A stretch of DNA of 64,000 nucleotides, taken from assembly GCF_001039355.2 (NCBI RefSeq), contig NW_019774703.1, positions 312,189-376,188 of the forward strand, given 5' to 3'. The position numbers and the translations under genes are program-made. The DNA comes from Lingula anatina (lineage: Eukaryota; Brachiopoda; Lingulata; Lingulida; Lingulidae). Below are positions 53,176 to 64,000 of this stretch, piece after piece; positions within the stretch are counted from its first letter, which is position 1; the number at the start of each line of letters is the position of its first letter. The notes beneath the pieces were generated by a model that saw only the letters and a list, made by a program, of their open reading frames with translations, had not been told where the DNA came from and made no database searches.

Positions 53176-54609
53176 TTAGTTATTCTGCATCTTCTCGTTA
53201 ACCCAGTCGACCAGGGTGGAGACCTTGGCGTACACCCCCGGGTATCCGGCTGCCGCACAGCCCCTACCCCAGCTGGTTAGGCCCATTAGCTTCCACCTTT
53301 CGGAAGAACCAGTGCCGAACTTGCACACCAGAGGACCGCCAGAGTCACCCTGAAATGACAAGATAGTTGTTAAAATGACTTAAAACACGTAAAAAACAAG
53401 GACTATTGATCCCGTAATATAACTGAAAATCTTAGTCTTCGCAAGTTGACAATAAATTGCCAATATTCTTTTTTAACCTTACACGTGGAACCAAACGAGT
53501 AACACATTCAAATAGTGGTGAGTTACAGCTGACAAAAAAAAATTTTAATCAGACGACTTTGTACAATATGCAAATACGCTAACTATTTATTGTAAGTTAC
53601 CTGACAAGCATCTTTTCCAGCTTCGCCGGCACAGACAGACGTGTCAGCAATACTGTTGTAATTCGAATCACTTCTACACGTGGTTGTTTTGATGTAGTCA
53701 ACACGGACCTCCCTCAGAACAGTGCTGGTACTCCCTGTAACGAACCAAAAACCTCCTCAATTTGAAATCATAGTAATCAGACGTGCTTCGCACCCTTTTT
53801 GCTTACAAAATGCATTGCTTTGAATCCTAGCTACTACCACATTCTAGGTCATACATTTTAAATTCATACAAGTTCTTAAAAAAAAACAGATCAAGGAATT
53901 TCAATTGAAAAACAAACCCAATAAGAAGCCCAAGCACGGAAAATGTAGCATTACCTCCAGAAGACGTTGTGCCCCAGCCTGTAGTCCAACACTCGTGCCC
54001 GTCGTTGAGTTCCTCACCACTGGCGGGGAGGCAAGCTATGTTGCGCTCAGCCGACAAGGTGACGGGAGAACTGAGTTTCACCAGAGCAATGTCGTAACCA
54101 GACACCACCCCGCTGTAACTCTCGTGCTTGATAATTCTGCTGAGTGACTTTGTCACCTGGGCGCTTTCAGTGGTACTCCTACTGTGGTCACCTATGATTG
54201 CCTGATAGCCTGTGGGACTTGTGCTACAAGAAAAACATTTTTTCCTTTAATATAATTGTATGGAGGCGGCATATAAATTCTTAATAACTATGTCACTAAT
54301 AAAACGAACAAAAAATACTAAAGAAGGAAAGAAAATAGCAGATGCGCCTGCATGATATAATTGAGTTGTACATGGTCAGAGAACTAAGCTATACCCAATT
54401 ATATATTAATGGCATATAAAGTATACATTGATGACCTTACCTTTGAATGCAATGCGCGGCCGTCAGCACCCACTCGTCAGTTATGAGAACACCGCCGCAC
54501 ATATAACCGGGGGGAATGTACATGCGTACCTGCCATGGCCATGAATGGGGCGTGGCTTCAGTGCCCCCGACAATCGCTGCAGACGGGCCGCTATTTCGGA
54601 TACCACACT
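53176..54609 (-). CDS. Protease A catalytic domain (S1 trypsin-like), four exons
   Basis: Exons 54609-54441, 54223-53955, 53734-53601, 53349-53176. His in TAAHC, Asp in GYDIALVKL, Ser in GDSGGPLVC; Asp at the specificity pocket (KDACQGDSGG) predicts Arg/Lys cleavage. The activation region reads [16 protein letters not shown], so the residue before IVGG is Ala rather than Arg/Lys. Exon phases equal those of the protease B catalytic domain (1-2, 2-1, 1-0, 0-end). Confidence 0.94.
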
Positions 54610-56728
54610 CTAGAAAAGTAATGCAGACGTAAGTAATCCACCTGCGGCTTTGTTTAAATGCAAGTTGCATTCATTTATTTGCGAGTATAAAACTTGGTAT
54701 AATCAAGGAGTTCTGTTGTAACTCCTTGGTATAATTTCTCATAATGGAGCCCTAAAATTTGCTCGCCTGCAGTAATGTTGAAGAGTTATGACAATTATTT
54801 TATCTTTTGTTAGCATACTTAGTAATTACTAATAATTCACTTTAAGTAAGACATATCAAAGATGCTGACCGTAATTTTCATGAAACCACGCTGTTAATTG
54901 GAAAAAAACACTCACGGGAGAGGTCTGGGAAGCAAGACGACGGTTCATCACTGCCATCCTGACACTGAGTAACGTTATCACACCTTGCTCCAGATACGCA
55001 TTGGCCATTATCACACCGATATTCGCTGGAACCGCAAGCTTCACTGAAAGCTGCAAGGAGATACGTACATGTTATGGTAATACAACATCTTCCATGTGCA
55101 CAGAATATCGTACAACTCTGCAGGGATATCATGCTGAGCTGAAGATTGCCCTTTCATAAAAACTTTTAAAAATCAAATATGATAAACATCAACAGCTATT
55201 TGTTTTTCCGTGTCTAAGAATTTGAACATATAAATTATTTGCTTTATAACCATAATTTAACAACTTACTAAGTTTGAATCCACTGCGGACTTCTGAGTAG
55301 TCGGAGTGAAATTTGACCAGTACAGTATTGGACTTGGATACCCTGGCGGAGGGCGTGGAGGTTCCGCACACTTTCCCACCAATAACAGTACCGTCGACAG
55401 TGGAACCGTCAAAGAACTCTAACCAGTCGTATGCACAGCTGGAGTGACTTTCAATCGATACAGCATTAAAGTTGATCTCAATCTAAAAATAAATAGCAAA
55501 ACGTTGTTAACATTATTCAGGTATGTAATTGTTTGTTATCTTCAAAGTATTTATAAACACAAACAGCACCGGTAAAAGCTACTTGCCGTGTCTTATTCAC
55601 ACAACATTGACTTGGGCAGTTAAAGGGGTTAACGGCGTTTAGTTTGCCGCGCTTCAGTATAATTAAGAAAGAAATATTATAGTGTCTACATGTAATCACG
55701 ACTTACCTGGGCGGATGCTTCAACGAGCCAGAAGCAGTCCATGTCGTTCTGATAATTCGCATTTGGCCAGGGTTCGAAAATCTCGTCCGCAGAGCCAACG
55801 GTAATAACCCTAGGGGAAGTTTCTGGCGGGCAATCTGAAGTATTACGTATAAATGTTAACAAGGGGGTTCCATGCTTTACATAAAAATCCGTGCTTGCGG
55901 ACTAGTAAACATTTTAAAACCTAGATTCTTGATTCTTTCTTTCATTCTTCTTACGATATGTCATATTTAATTTTTTGGAAATATTCACATCTTATCATTT
56001 TCATTATACTATACGCTTTAAAGGTGCCAAGCGACGCGTATCACAACGTAAACACACATACCGAGACAAACTTGAGTATTACACGAAACGGAATCACTGC
56101 TGGCGCCGGGACAGTGTAGACTTGGGTTGCCGCTTACACAAGATCTGGTGCGGGTTTTGGTACCGCCTCCACAGAGAACTGAACACGAGCTCCAAGAACC
56201 CCATGGCATCCATCCTGTGTAATAAACCACAATAATATGATTTTTTATTTATAACGAAAATGAAGTATGAAGACAAGATACCTTAGTCACGACTCACCTG
56301 ACATTTGTAGGGAACCTAATTTTTTAATGTACAGTTCACAAAACAACTGGCAGAAACGTTAAGGGGCCACCAATGTGAAAGTCAAGGCTAGTTAATTAAT
56401 ATATTAGGTATTAAAAGGGAAATCCCCATTAATCCCCGCCTTACCGCAACCACCGTCTCCAGGTTCGTCACTGCCGTCGGAACACTGTGGCGTGTTGTCA
56501 CAGACGTTGGCTCTTTCAATGCAGGTTCCATCGCCGCACCTGTGTTGATCCCCGGTACACAGCTTAGTGAAGGCTAAAATACAACAGGTAGTTCCATAAA
56601 CAATGTGAACCGAGTCTCTATCCTCTTACGAAACGTGCTACATTCATATCAGCCATGTGTTCCTGTCAATGATGTAATTGCATTATGTTGCCTGAATAAG
56701 TAAATCATAGCTGTCATCGTTATTACGA

Positions 56729-56780
<52 letters not shown>

Positions 56781-59700
56781 TTACTAATCTGGAAGCCAAT
56801 ATCGCTTGTGGAGCTACTCGAATGGAAATGCAACAGTATCTGGTTCTGCGTCGACTGGAAAGCTCCAGCGTATGTGCCGCAAATTTTATTAATTTGAGGG
56901 CTGCTTGTTTCGGGTCCGTCCCTTGCAATTAAATAGTCAGTGCCGCAGGTGGAACTATACTGTATACCAAGGTATTGGAACTCCGCTCTGATCTGTAATG
57001 GTATTATGTCCAACGTCAAGTAGTTGAAAATCCCCCCGCGCTCAACTTTTATGCTAAATTTTCATTACATACGACGCGAGTTCAACTATCCACAATGTGA
57101 AGCAAAAAATTCCAACTACTAAAATGTGTTCTTGAACTCAGGAAACAAGAATCTGTCGGAGGGAAACGAGGCTGATGCTAGGAGAAAAACTTAAATGTGG
57201 GGACATATAATCGTCTCACCTTGGTATCTGATTGAACGAGCCAGTAACAGTCCAAATTAGCGCCGTAATTTGCCCCGGGGAATGGCTCCAAAATTTGACC
57301 ATCATCGGTTATTGTGATAACTGCTGGATTAGATGCAGGTTGGCACACTGAAATAAATCCGTTTATAAAAATCTAGACAGGTAGGCCACAATGCAATGCA
57401 GAACAACTGTACTGAAGATTGTGCGGTGTTGTAATCGAACAATTGAGAGTTCAAACATATGTTTAACACCCTAAAGATAATTAGGAAATCGTAAGTTTTA
57501 AAAAAATGAAAAAATTAAATCATTCGGACCGATAGACAACTTCTCGTAAACCCTTGCAAAATACAAGCAAGAAGATAAAATGATCTCGTCAGAAAAGAGA
57601 CGACAAGTACCTGGACAATTGAAATTGTTACATGACTGTGATTCACTGCTGGGTCCGTCACATTGGCTGCCGAGGCATTGTCTAGTGCGGGTTCTTTGAC
57701 CGCCTCCACAGTTGGCAGAGCACTGAGACCACTTGGTCCACTCACTGTATCCTAATATATCAAGTTAAGAAATGCTTTAAAAGCAGGAGAGGGATATAAT
57801 ATAGCATTGGTCTTTTGATGCAGATGTTAAGTAGCCTATCCATGCTATTGTTAATAAACAAGGCACCTTTTACTGGAAATTACACTGTTAACTGCAGTAA
57901 AACAAAACAAAAAGTGTATTTGACCGTGTTTTATCACAATACATTTACTTACCCTCGCATGTAGGGAAGTTAGGGAAACATGGTTGAAACTGGAAGTTTG
58001 CTCCAGGACAATTGGTTCCAAGGCATTTTCTGGCTCTGGTTCTGGCGCTATTTGCGCTACATACGGTTGTGGAGCATGCTGTCCATGTTGTCCAATAACC
58101 CCAATCATCATCAGGTTCGACTGAAATGTAACCAATAGTTCAGTGCATTCGTCAAATTCCCTGCCATTGATAGCAGATTAAAATTACTGGAATTTTTTTA
58201 AAGATATCTAACCCACCAAATGAGATACATTGATGTTTGGTTGATAAATATAATTACAGTGTTTACGAAATGACATACTTGGACATGCTCCTAAATTGCA
58301 CGCGCTTGTTTCTGAACCGTTTCCTTCGCAGTCGGCGCCCCCGTTCGCGGGAGGTGGACTATTACATTCCCTGGTCCTGGTCTTTGTGCCATCACCACAG
58401 GTAACACTACAGTCTCCATAAGCACTCCACTCTCCCCATCCACCGTCGACTGGAGCTGTCGAAAATACAGGTCACAATCTTATATACATGTTTGAGGGGG
58501 TAAGGGTGGGGGTGGGGGTCTCGGAGTCTGTGTGCGTGCGTGTAGTGCAGTTGCGTAGTACGAGGACAAATCTAATTCTACAAGGCTTCGATTTAGATGC
58601 AAGAACCCAACGCCATTCCAAATTAAAGAATATAACCGATCAATGGGGGAAATACAGATACTGTATTTTTAAGCCATAGAATTAAACCATTCCTTTTAAG
58701 TGTTAGCAACAATTTAAAAAAACAGGCCATTCTTTAGTTATATTCTATACAATAAAAGCAACACAAATGCTATATAAAAATATAATTTTGTGATAATGAA
58801 ATAATGTACCCGAGGGTTTGACAATTTCTGCCCAATGGAAACATCGAGTCATAACCGTATGCAAATAATAATGACCGTGCAATGTATCATTAACATTGAA
58901 ACGTGCCTGCAAGAACATTACAATAGGATTTATAATATACCTGGACAAACGTCGGTATTACAGGCCTGCGTTTCGGAGGAGGATCCTGGACAATCGCTGT
59001 CGTCGTGTACTCCTGTTGAACTTGTGCAACTTCTGGATCTGCTCTGAGAGCCACCGCCGCAGGTTTTGGAACAGTCAGACCACGCGGACCACTCGCTCCA
59101 ACCTGAAACAAACAGCTTGAATTAAGCACCTGCTCTGATATTCAAAACATGTCACACATTATCACACGATAGTATACAATACCATTACTAGCATTTATTT
59201 TAATACAAAAAGTACCACTGTTTGCAGAAATATAAACACCATATGAACCTACTTGGACACGTGTTTGTTGCACATTCCTGGGTGTCAACATCACTGCCTG
59301 AGCAGTTTTGACCGCCAAACTGGGGTGGAGGGCTGTCACATGATCTGCTCCTGGAGATGACCCCACCACCACAGGTAACTGTACATGATGACCACGTTGA
59401 CCAGCTTCCCCAGCCACCATCAACTGAAAGTAGACACCACGTAAGTTAGTTACTATTATCTAGATAAACCCTCGCCAGTTGCTGCCCCTCATTGGAAGCA
59501 AAACACAGTGGGCTTCACATAAATTGTACCTCGAATTATCCTTGTCTCGGACAAATAATGAGAAACAGGTTTTTTCTTTGGTATGAGCTGAAACTTACAT
59601 TTACATTGTCAAACTCGAATGTTAGTGTAACTCAGTACCTAGATTTTGTGGTCCCGAGTTACGCAGAGCCTACTGTTAACTGTACATGAAATAACAAGTG

Positions 59701-62700
59701 CGACTTATGCCCAGCCAAAGCTCGTAGATAATAGATAACGACTTTTCTTAGTGACTTCTGTCGTATCTCAATTACTTTGGTAAATGAATTGTTTGCCAAC
59801 TCTGATTTTCGCATTCAAACTCTTGTCTAGAATGGAATCCAAACTGATTTTAGAATTAAATCACTCCTTTTACGATATAATTATTTTATGATGAATTATT
59901 TTATGGACCCAAGGTCTTGAATGAAATAACATGTTATGAAAGTGACTGTTGAAAGAAGACTGATCACTGCTACAGATCAGATACACACAGACTTTTTATG
60001 TGAAAGCATTCTCTCCAAAGATTTTACCAAAACCTTACTTGGACACGGATCTAGAGTGCAGATTTGGGATTCAGTGGTTCCTCCAATACAATCAGCCCCT
60101 CCGTTGGATGGGGGAGGATTAGTACAAGTTCTGGATCTGCTCTGAGAACCAGTTCCACAAGTGACGCTACAGCCAGTCCATCCTGACCAGGTGGACCACA
60201 TTCCGTCGACAGGGACTACAAAACGACAAAAACAGTCCACTTTCACTTCATTGAAAAGACTAGATTCGATCTATATACTTCACTTCAAATATAATTATAT
60301 CTTATATCTATATAACTCACTTCAAATATTATAATAATATACGTTTTGTTTTGTGTGAAATTTCCACTTGTACAAACATGAAAAAGGTTAAACTGCCTTT
60401 TACTTTTGCAGAACAGGAATGTCGATACAATTAAAACTCTACCTGGGCAAGCATCAGGATTACATGTTCGAGTCTCTGATGAGGGACCCACACAATCAGC
60501 GCCATTGTTGGAAGGAGGAGGGTTGGTACATGTTCTGCTTCGTGACTGAGTGCCACCACCACATGTGGCGTCACAATCGCTCCAGTCTCCCCACTCTGCC
60601 CAGTTACCATCGATAGGTCCTATATAAAACAAAAAGATACTGACTATTTTCCTTTTACACATAGGGCCTATACATTCAAAAAGATTATATTCAAAATCAG
60701 TTTCTGAAATACTATTTATTTCTAGTTACCGCAAGTTAAAACTTGATTTTCCCTGAGCTTTCGGTTAATTTCCGCAGTTATAATCGCAATTAATCAATTC
60801 TCTTAGATACCGTTAAATTATATTTATCAATGTGATTATATTTATCAATGTGATTTTCCAATGTGATGTCTCTGGCTTCTCTATTTTTATTTTAAAACCG
60901 ATGTATGAAACTCACCTTGTTTTTCAAACGCTGAAATAGAGAGAGAAAATGATTTGATGAGACATTTTCAGTACATATATTAACCGTTTACGAACCCTCA
61001 CCAGCAGAAATTTAAATATGCCATTACTCTTTTTCTCTGTTTGGTATCTTGAATACACCTTTTTATCATCTTAAAGAACAGATAAAATGTCCAATATATA
61101 GGCCTACGTGTAACTTTATTTAATACTCTGGGTAGAATTCCAATAAATGCACTCAGCTTCGGAGTCTCGCACGATTTTGATGACCAATAAGCTAGCACAG
61201 ATGGGAACTAAACATCGGGGAACATGTTTACGACATTTTTTCAAAATATCACAAATATAATAAATTCATTCTTTAAATTATGACACTTAACTTTACTTCA
61301 CAAGGCCACAGAACAAGTTGTACACAGTTAAATGACGTGTATTCTATATCCAAATATATTGACATTTCAGACATTTTACATAGCCTACTTACATACTACG
61401 AATCCACCAAATACAACAGAATAGTCACTGTGGAATTTCAAGAACATGTCTTTTCCAGTAGATGTCACTGCCGGCGGGAGAGCAGATCCGCACCTCTTCC
61501 GGTCTAGGGGCTGGGCATTGATAGAGGTTCCGTCGTAGGTCTGAACCCAGTCGTAAGCACAGCTACTGTGAGACTCGATAGACATGGAGGAATACGTGGC
61601 GATGACCTGTTCATTGAAAACAAAACTATACGATTGTGCTTCCAACAAGTTCACTTTCTATAACCTTGACATCCTACCCACCAACAGACGCTTATTCAGG
61701 CAATAGCAAAGAATGATCAGAAGACAAAAAAAGCTGATTCAGGATAACTTATTCTCTGTGTTAACAAAGACCGTGTAAGTTTTTTGTTTTACTCACAGGG
61801 ACGTCAGAATCTGCTTCGATTCTCCAGTGACAGTCCAGGAAGTTTGCATAGTTGCCACCTGGGAATGGTTCTAACACGTATGGGCCACTGGTCAGTGTGA
61901 TCACCCGGGGGTTATTGGCAGGCGGGCAGTCTGAAATATTTCATTCCATGATATTATCAAACATACTATATACTATACAGTGCAATGTTCGACAATGTTG
62001 CTAAGATCCCATACATTTACTTTTGATGAACCAGATACTGTTACAATCTTTCACAAGTATAAATGTCGATAAGGTTTCAGTAATTCAGTAAGGAACAGGT
62101 GCGGTGTATGTCCAAAGATATGGGTATTAAAAAGTAATAGAAAAGAAAAAAAAAACATGGACAATTAAAGTACTTTTAAACATTCACTTCTGTTTCACGA
62201 TATAATATCATAGTATGTTTAAACCAATGTATACCTGGGCATCCCTGTGTGTTGCATGCTTCTGTTTGCTCACTATCTCCTTCACAGACACCGCCCAAAC
62301 ATGCTCTTGTGCGGGTCCTGGTACCGCCACCACAGCTTACCGAGCAGCCGCTCCAAGATGACCACGAGCCCCAGCCCTCCGTGCCTTCATCTACAGAATG
62401 TAACAGTCTGATTTATCAGTATCTCCAGAACATAAAAGACGAAAGCAGAAATACATAAAGCTATAATGTTTACTGTTCGAAGTTTATATTAAGAAACAAA
62501 GACAGAAAGAGAAAATTGAATCTGTATGTATATACTGTATATATACAAATGACCTACCTCTGGGTTCATAAGCAAAGACAAAGCCCTGTCTTCTTACACT
62601 CGAGTCCGATTTAAACCGAAGGAAAAGTGAATCGCCTGTGGACTGAATTTCCCGCTGTGAAATGGATGATCCACAGAATTTGCCGATACGTGTAGCACTC

Positions 62701-63518
62701 GCAGAAGAACCGTCGTACACTTCCAACGCATCATACGAGCAGCTGCTTTGGGATTCAACGTTGAAGAAAGCATTCGTCAATTTGACTCCCTAAAAACGAT
62801 CAGCTTATCAGTTGGCGTCATCATTTTGTATATTATCATCGTTATAACGGGTAAAACATTGTTAAAAGATAAATATGTATTCTTACTTATGGTGTTTGGT
62901 CGTGAAAATTCAATAGTAAGTTTACCTGACCGGTTGGGCCCTGGATAACCCATTCACATAACTCATTATTGGGATAGTTTTGGACATTGTATCGGAATGG
63001 GTTGAGGGTTCCAGAAGTCTGGAGAGTTTGCTGAGAACTGCAACCGAGGGACGTGTCCACAGCTGAAAGACAGTTTTGTATTAACAAATGAGAAACGAAT
63101 GAAGTAAGCCTAAGTATCAGTGAACAATAACAAAATGTTATCTGATGTAATGGGATGTAGAAGTACTAATAAAGTGATAATTCAATGATTCCAATACATG
63201 TCGATTAGTATTTAGTATATCTTATCTGTGTTCTTGAAATGAATTGGATGTCAAAATTCTATGAATCTTACCAGTTCCATCGGGAACAGCTTCCCATCTG
63301 ATAGTAAAGCCAGGCCTGGTCACAGAACCATCAGATCTAAATCGTATAAACATGGTGTTGCCGGAAGATACGATGCCGTCGCCCACTTTAGGGTTATTCC
63401 CACACATTTTAATCAGCGCTTGTGCCGAAGCTGAGTCGCCGTCATACACCGTTAAGGAGTCCCAAACACACGAAGATTGCGTCTCCACGTTGAAGGACTC
63501 GAAGCTTAGGCGGATTTC
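53176..63518 (-). CDS. Protease A: CUB/TSP1/LDLa mosaic trypsin-like serine protease, 5'-partial (1382 aa visible)
   Basis: Twenty-five exons (minus): 63518-63272, 63062-62926, 62789-62558, 62390-62235, 61930-61797, 61606-61393, 60930-60916, 60619-60443, 60215-60039, 59423-59253, 59102-58941, 58455-58279, 58120-57953, 57751-57611, 57347-57220, 56992-56785, 56573-56445, 56214-56062, 55834-55707, 55482-55269, 55050-54916, 54609-54441, 54223-53955, 53734-53601, 53349-53176. All junctions are GT-AG and in phase; total 4149 nt, exactly 1383 codons. Domain order: CUB (C half), CUB, TSP1, CUB, 7 TSP1, CUB, LDLa, TSP1, CUB, LDLa, trypsin. Triad complete. Signal peptide and at least half a CUB lie beyond 64 kb. 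Paralogue of protease B; presumably a secreted multidomain zymogen. Confidence 0.9.
54916..57347 (-). CDS. Protease A CUB-LDLa-TSP1-CUB-LDLa block
   Basis: CUB 57347-57220 + 56992-56785 ([19 protein letters not shown]). LDLa 56573-56445 ([22 protein letters not shown]). TSP1 56214-56062 ([14 protein letters not shown]). CUB 55834-55707 + 55482-55269 ([38 protein letters not shown]). LDLa 55050-54916 ([22 protein letters not shown]). Same order as protease B apart from one TSP1 instead of two. Confidence 0.92.
56731..56780. repeat. (AT)n microsatellite abutting a splice donor
   Basis: About 25 AT units. On the transcribed strand it begins immediately after the GTAAGT donor of exon 56992-56785. 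Confidence 0.95.
57611..60619 (-). CDS. Protease A array of seven TSP1 repeats
   Basis: Single-exon repeats at 60619-60443, 60215-60039, 59423-59253, 59102-58941, 58455-58279, 58120-57953 and 57751-57611, all phase 1-1. The first two are most alike (both contain [12 protein letters not shown]), indicating recent duplication. Most keep WxxWxxC and CSxTCG (potential C-mannosylation and O-fucosylation). Exceptions are 58120-57953 ([10 protein letters not shown], no Gly after the second Cys) and 57751-57611 (CSANCGGG). Confidence 0.92.
60916..60930 (-). CDS. Protease A 15-nt microexon
   Basis: Five codons (reading S-F-E-K-Q with the split first codon) between a canonical acceptor (TATTTCAG) and donor (GTGAGT). 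Phase 1 on both sides, so inclusion or skipping keeps frame. It links the CUB ending GGFVV to the TSP1 starting GPIDGNW. Other CUBs in the gene have a comparable short extension after the last strand (FAYEPR), which supports inclusion. Confidence 0.68.
61393..63518 (-). CDS. Protease A N-terminal CUB-CUB-TSP1-CUB block
   Basis: CUB C half 63518-63272 ([19 protein letters not shown]). CUB 63062-62926 + 62789-62558 ([30 protein letters not shown]). TSP1 62390-62235 ([17 protein letters not shown]). CUB 61930-61797 + 61606-61393 ([32 protein letters not shown]). The first exon is 247 nt, the same as the CUB1 C half of protease B (45835-45589), suggesting they are orthologous positions in the two paralogues. 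Confidence 0.9.
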
Positions 63519-64000
63519 CTAAAAAAAGAGGAATAAGTGGCGCATAATGGTTTGGCAGGGCAGTTATTATTTATTTAATAAGTTACCGGTGAGTACCAAT
63601 AAAACCAGTACAAATACGTTACATAAAACCGTCTGTTGTCTTGTCGCACTGAACAACTATTTGCATGATAATTGAAAACGGTTGTTTATGCCATCTTCTA
63701 CCTACATTGTTAAGTCATAGCCATGCTCTAGGGCTAATAAAGATTTTTAACAACATTTTAGCGAGAGAAGTGCATAGGGTCATTCAAATATAAAATACCG
63801 GTAATTGTCCCCTTTTCCTTTCCGTATGTATAGTGGCATCATAGTTATAGTGGAGGAGAAGGTACTACCTCCGAGGGTAACATCTCTCTCACCCCCCCCC
63901 CCCCCCAAGCGATATGAATTAGCAATTATCGTGACAGTACCAACTTTTTGAAAGGTGAAGTTAGTACGGAGCTTATCATATTTTCTGAACTTTTTCATAT
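63519..64000. other. Protease A intron at window edge
   Basis: Intron upstream of the first visible CUB half-exon, with a poly-C run near 63892-63906. The next upstream exon (expected CUB N half, phase 1 to 0) is not in the window. Confidence 0.6.

Noticed and set aside
56683-57019. Open frames with Tyr-Ile repeats
   Set aside because: The (AT)n microsatellite read through from the CUB exon; the real exon ends at 56785.

Overview
The window is animal nuclear DNA: AT-rich, intron-rich, and dense in short inverted-repeat transposons. All convincing genes are multi-exon, with GT..AG introns whose phases agree across every joint I checked. The protein content (a DEG/ENaC channel, a mucin-like membrane protein, a CARD-NACHT protein, and CUB/TSP1/LDLa/trypsin mosaic proteases) and the high apparent polymorphism suggest a marine invertebrate (lophotrochozoan or invertebrate deuterostome). 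I cannot name the species.

Layout. (1) 1-11.5 kb: the 3' part of a DEG/ENaC channel gene (+) converging on the last exon of a mucin-like gene (-). This block appears twice (about 20-5391 and 5474-11509) with an N at the junction. The copies differ by scattered SNPs and by transposon insertions, most simply two haplotypes placed in tandem. (2) 11.1-15.6 kb: a complete six-exon, 441-aa, type I membrane protein gene (-) with a signal peptide, a Ser/Thr-rich stalk, a small membrane-proximal domain, one TM helix and a short tail. (3) 15.6-18.8 kb: intergenic and repeat-rich. (4) 18.8-29.1 kb: a four-exon, 832-aa CARD-NACHT gene (-). Its 6.4-kb intron 2 and 3.6-kb neighbourhood hold a 146-bp tandem array, a 61-bp-arm hairpin, foldbacks and a 1.3-kb hAT-like element. 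(5) 30.3-47.9 kb: a complete 22-exon, 1274-aa secreted protease gene (-), called protease B: signal peptide, 3 CUB, 3 TSP1, CUB, LDLa, 2 TSP1, CUB, LDLa, trypsin. Its first five exons are repeated at 48.6-51.8 kb behind another N, again most likely a second haplotype. (6) 53.2-63.5 kb: a paralogous protease (-), called protease A, 5'-truncated by the window edge, with 25 exons and 1382 aa visible.

The two proteases are head-to-tail paralogues sharing CUB-LDLa-TSP1-CUB-LDLa-trypsin C-terminal organisation and identical exon phases. They look like extracellular zymogens of complement, matrix or developmental type. The CARD-NACHT gene is an intracellular innate-immune sensor or adaptor candidate. 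Neighbouring genes are not otherwise functionally linked by anything visible. The most interesting signals are the protease domain architecture, a non-basic activation site in protease A, a CUB that has lost one whole disulfide in protease B, a 15-nt microexon, and haplotype pairs that show transposon insertions beside their empty sites.
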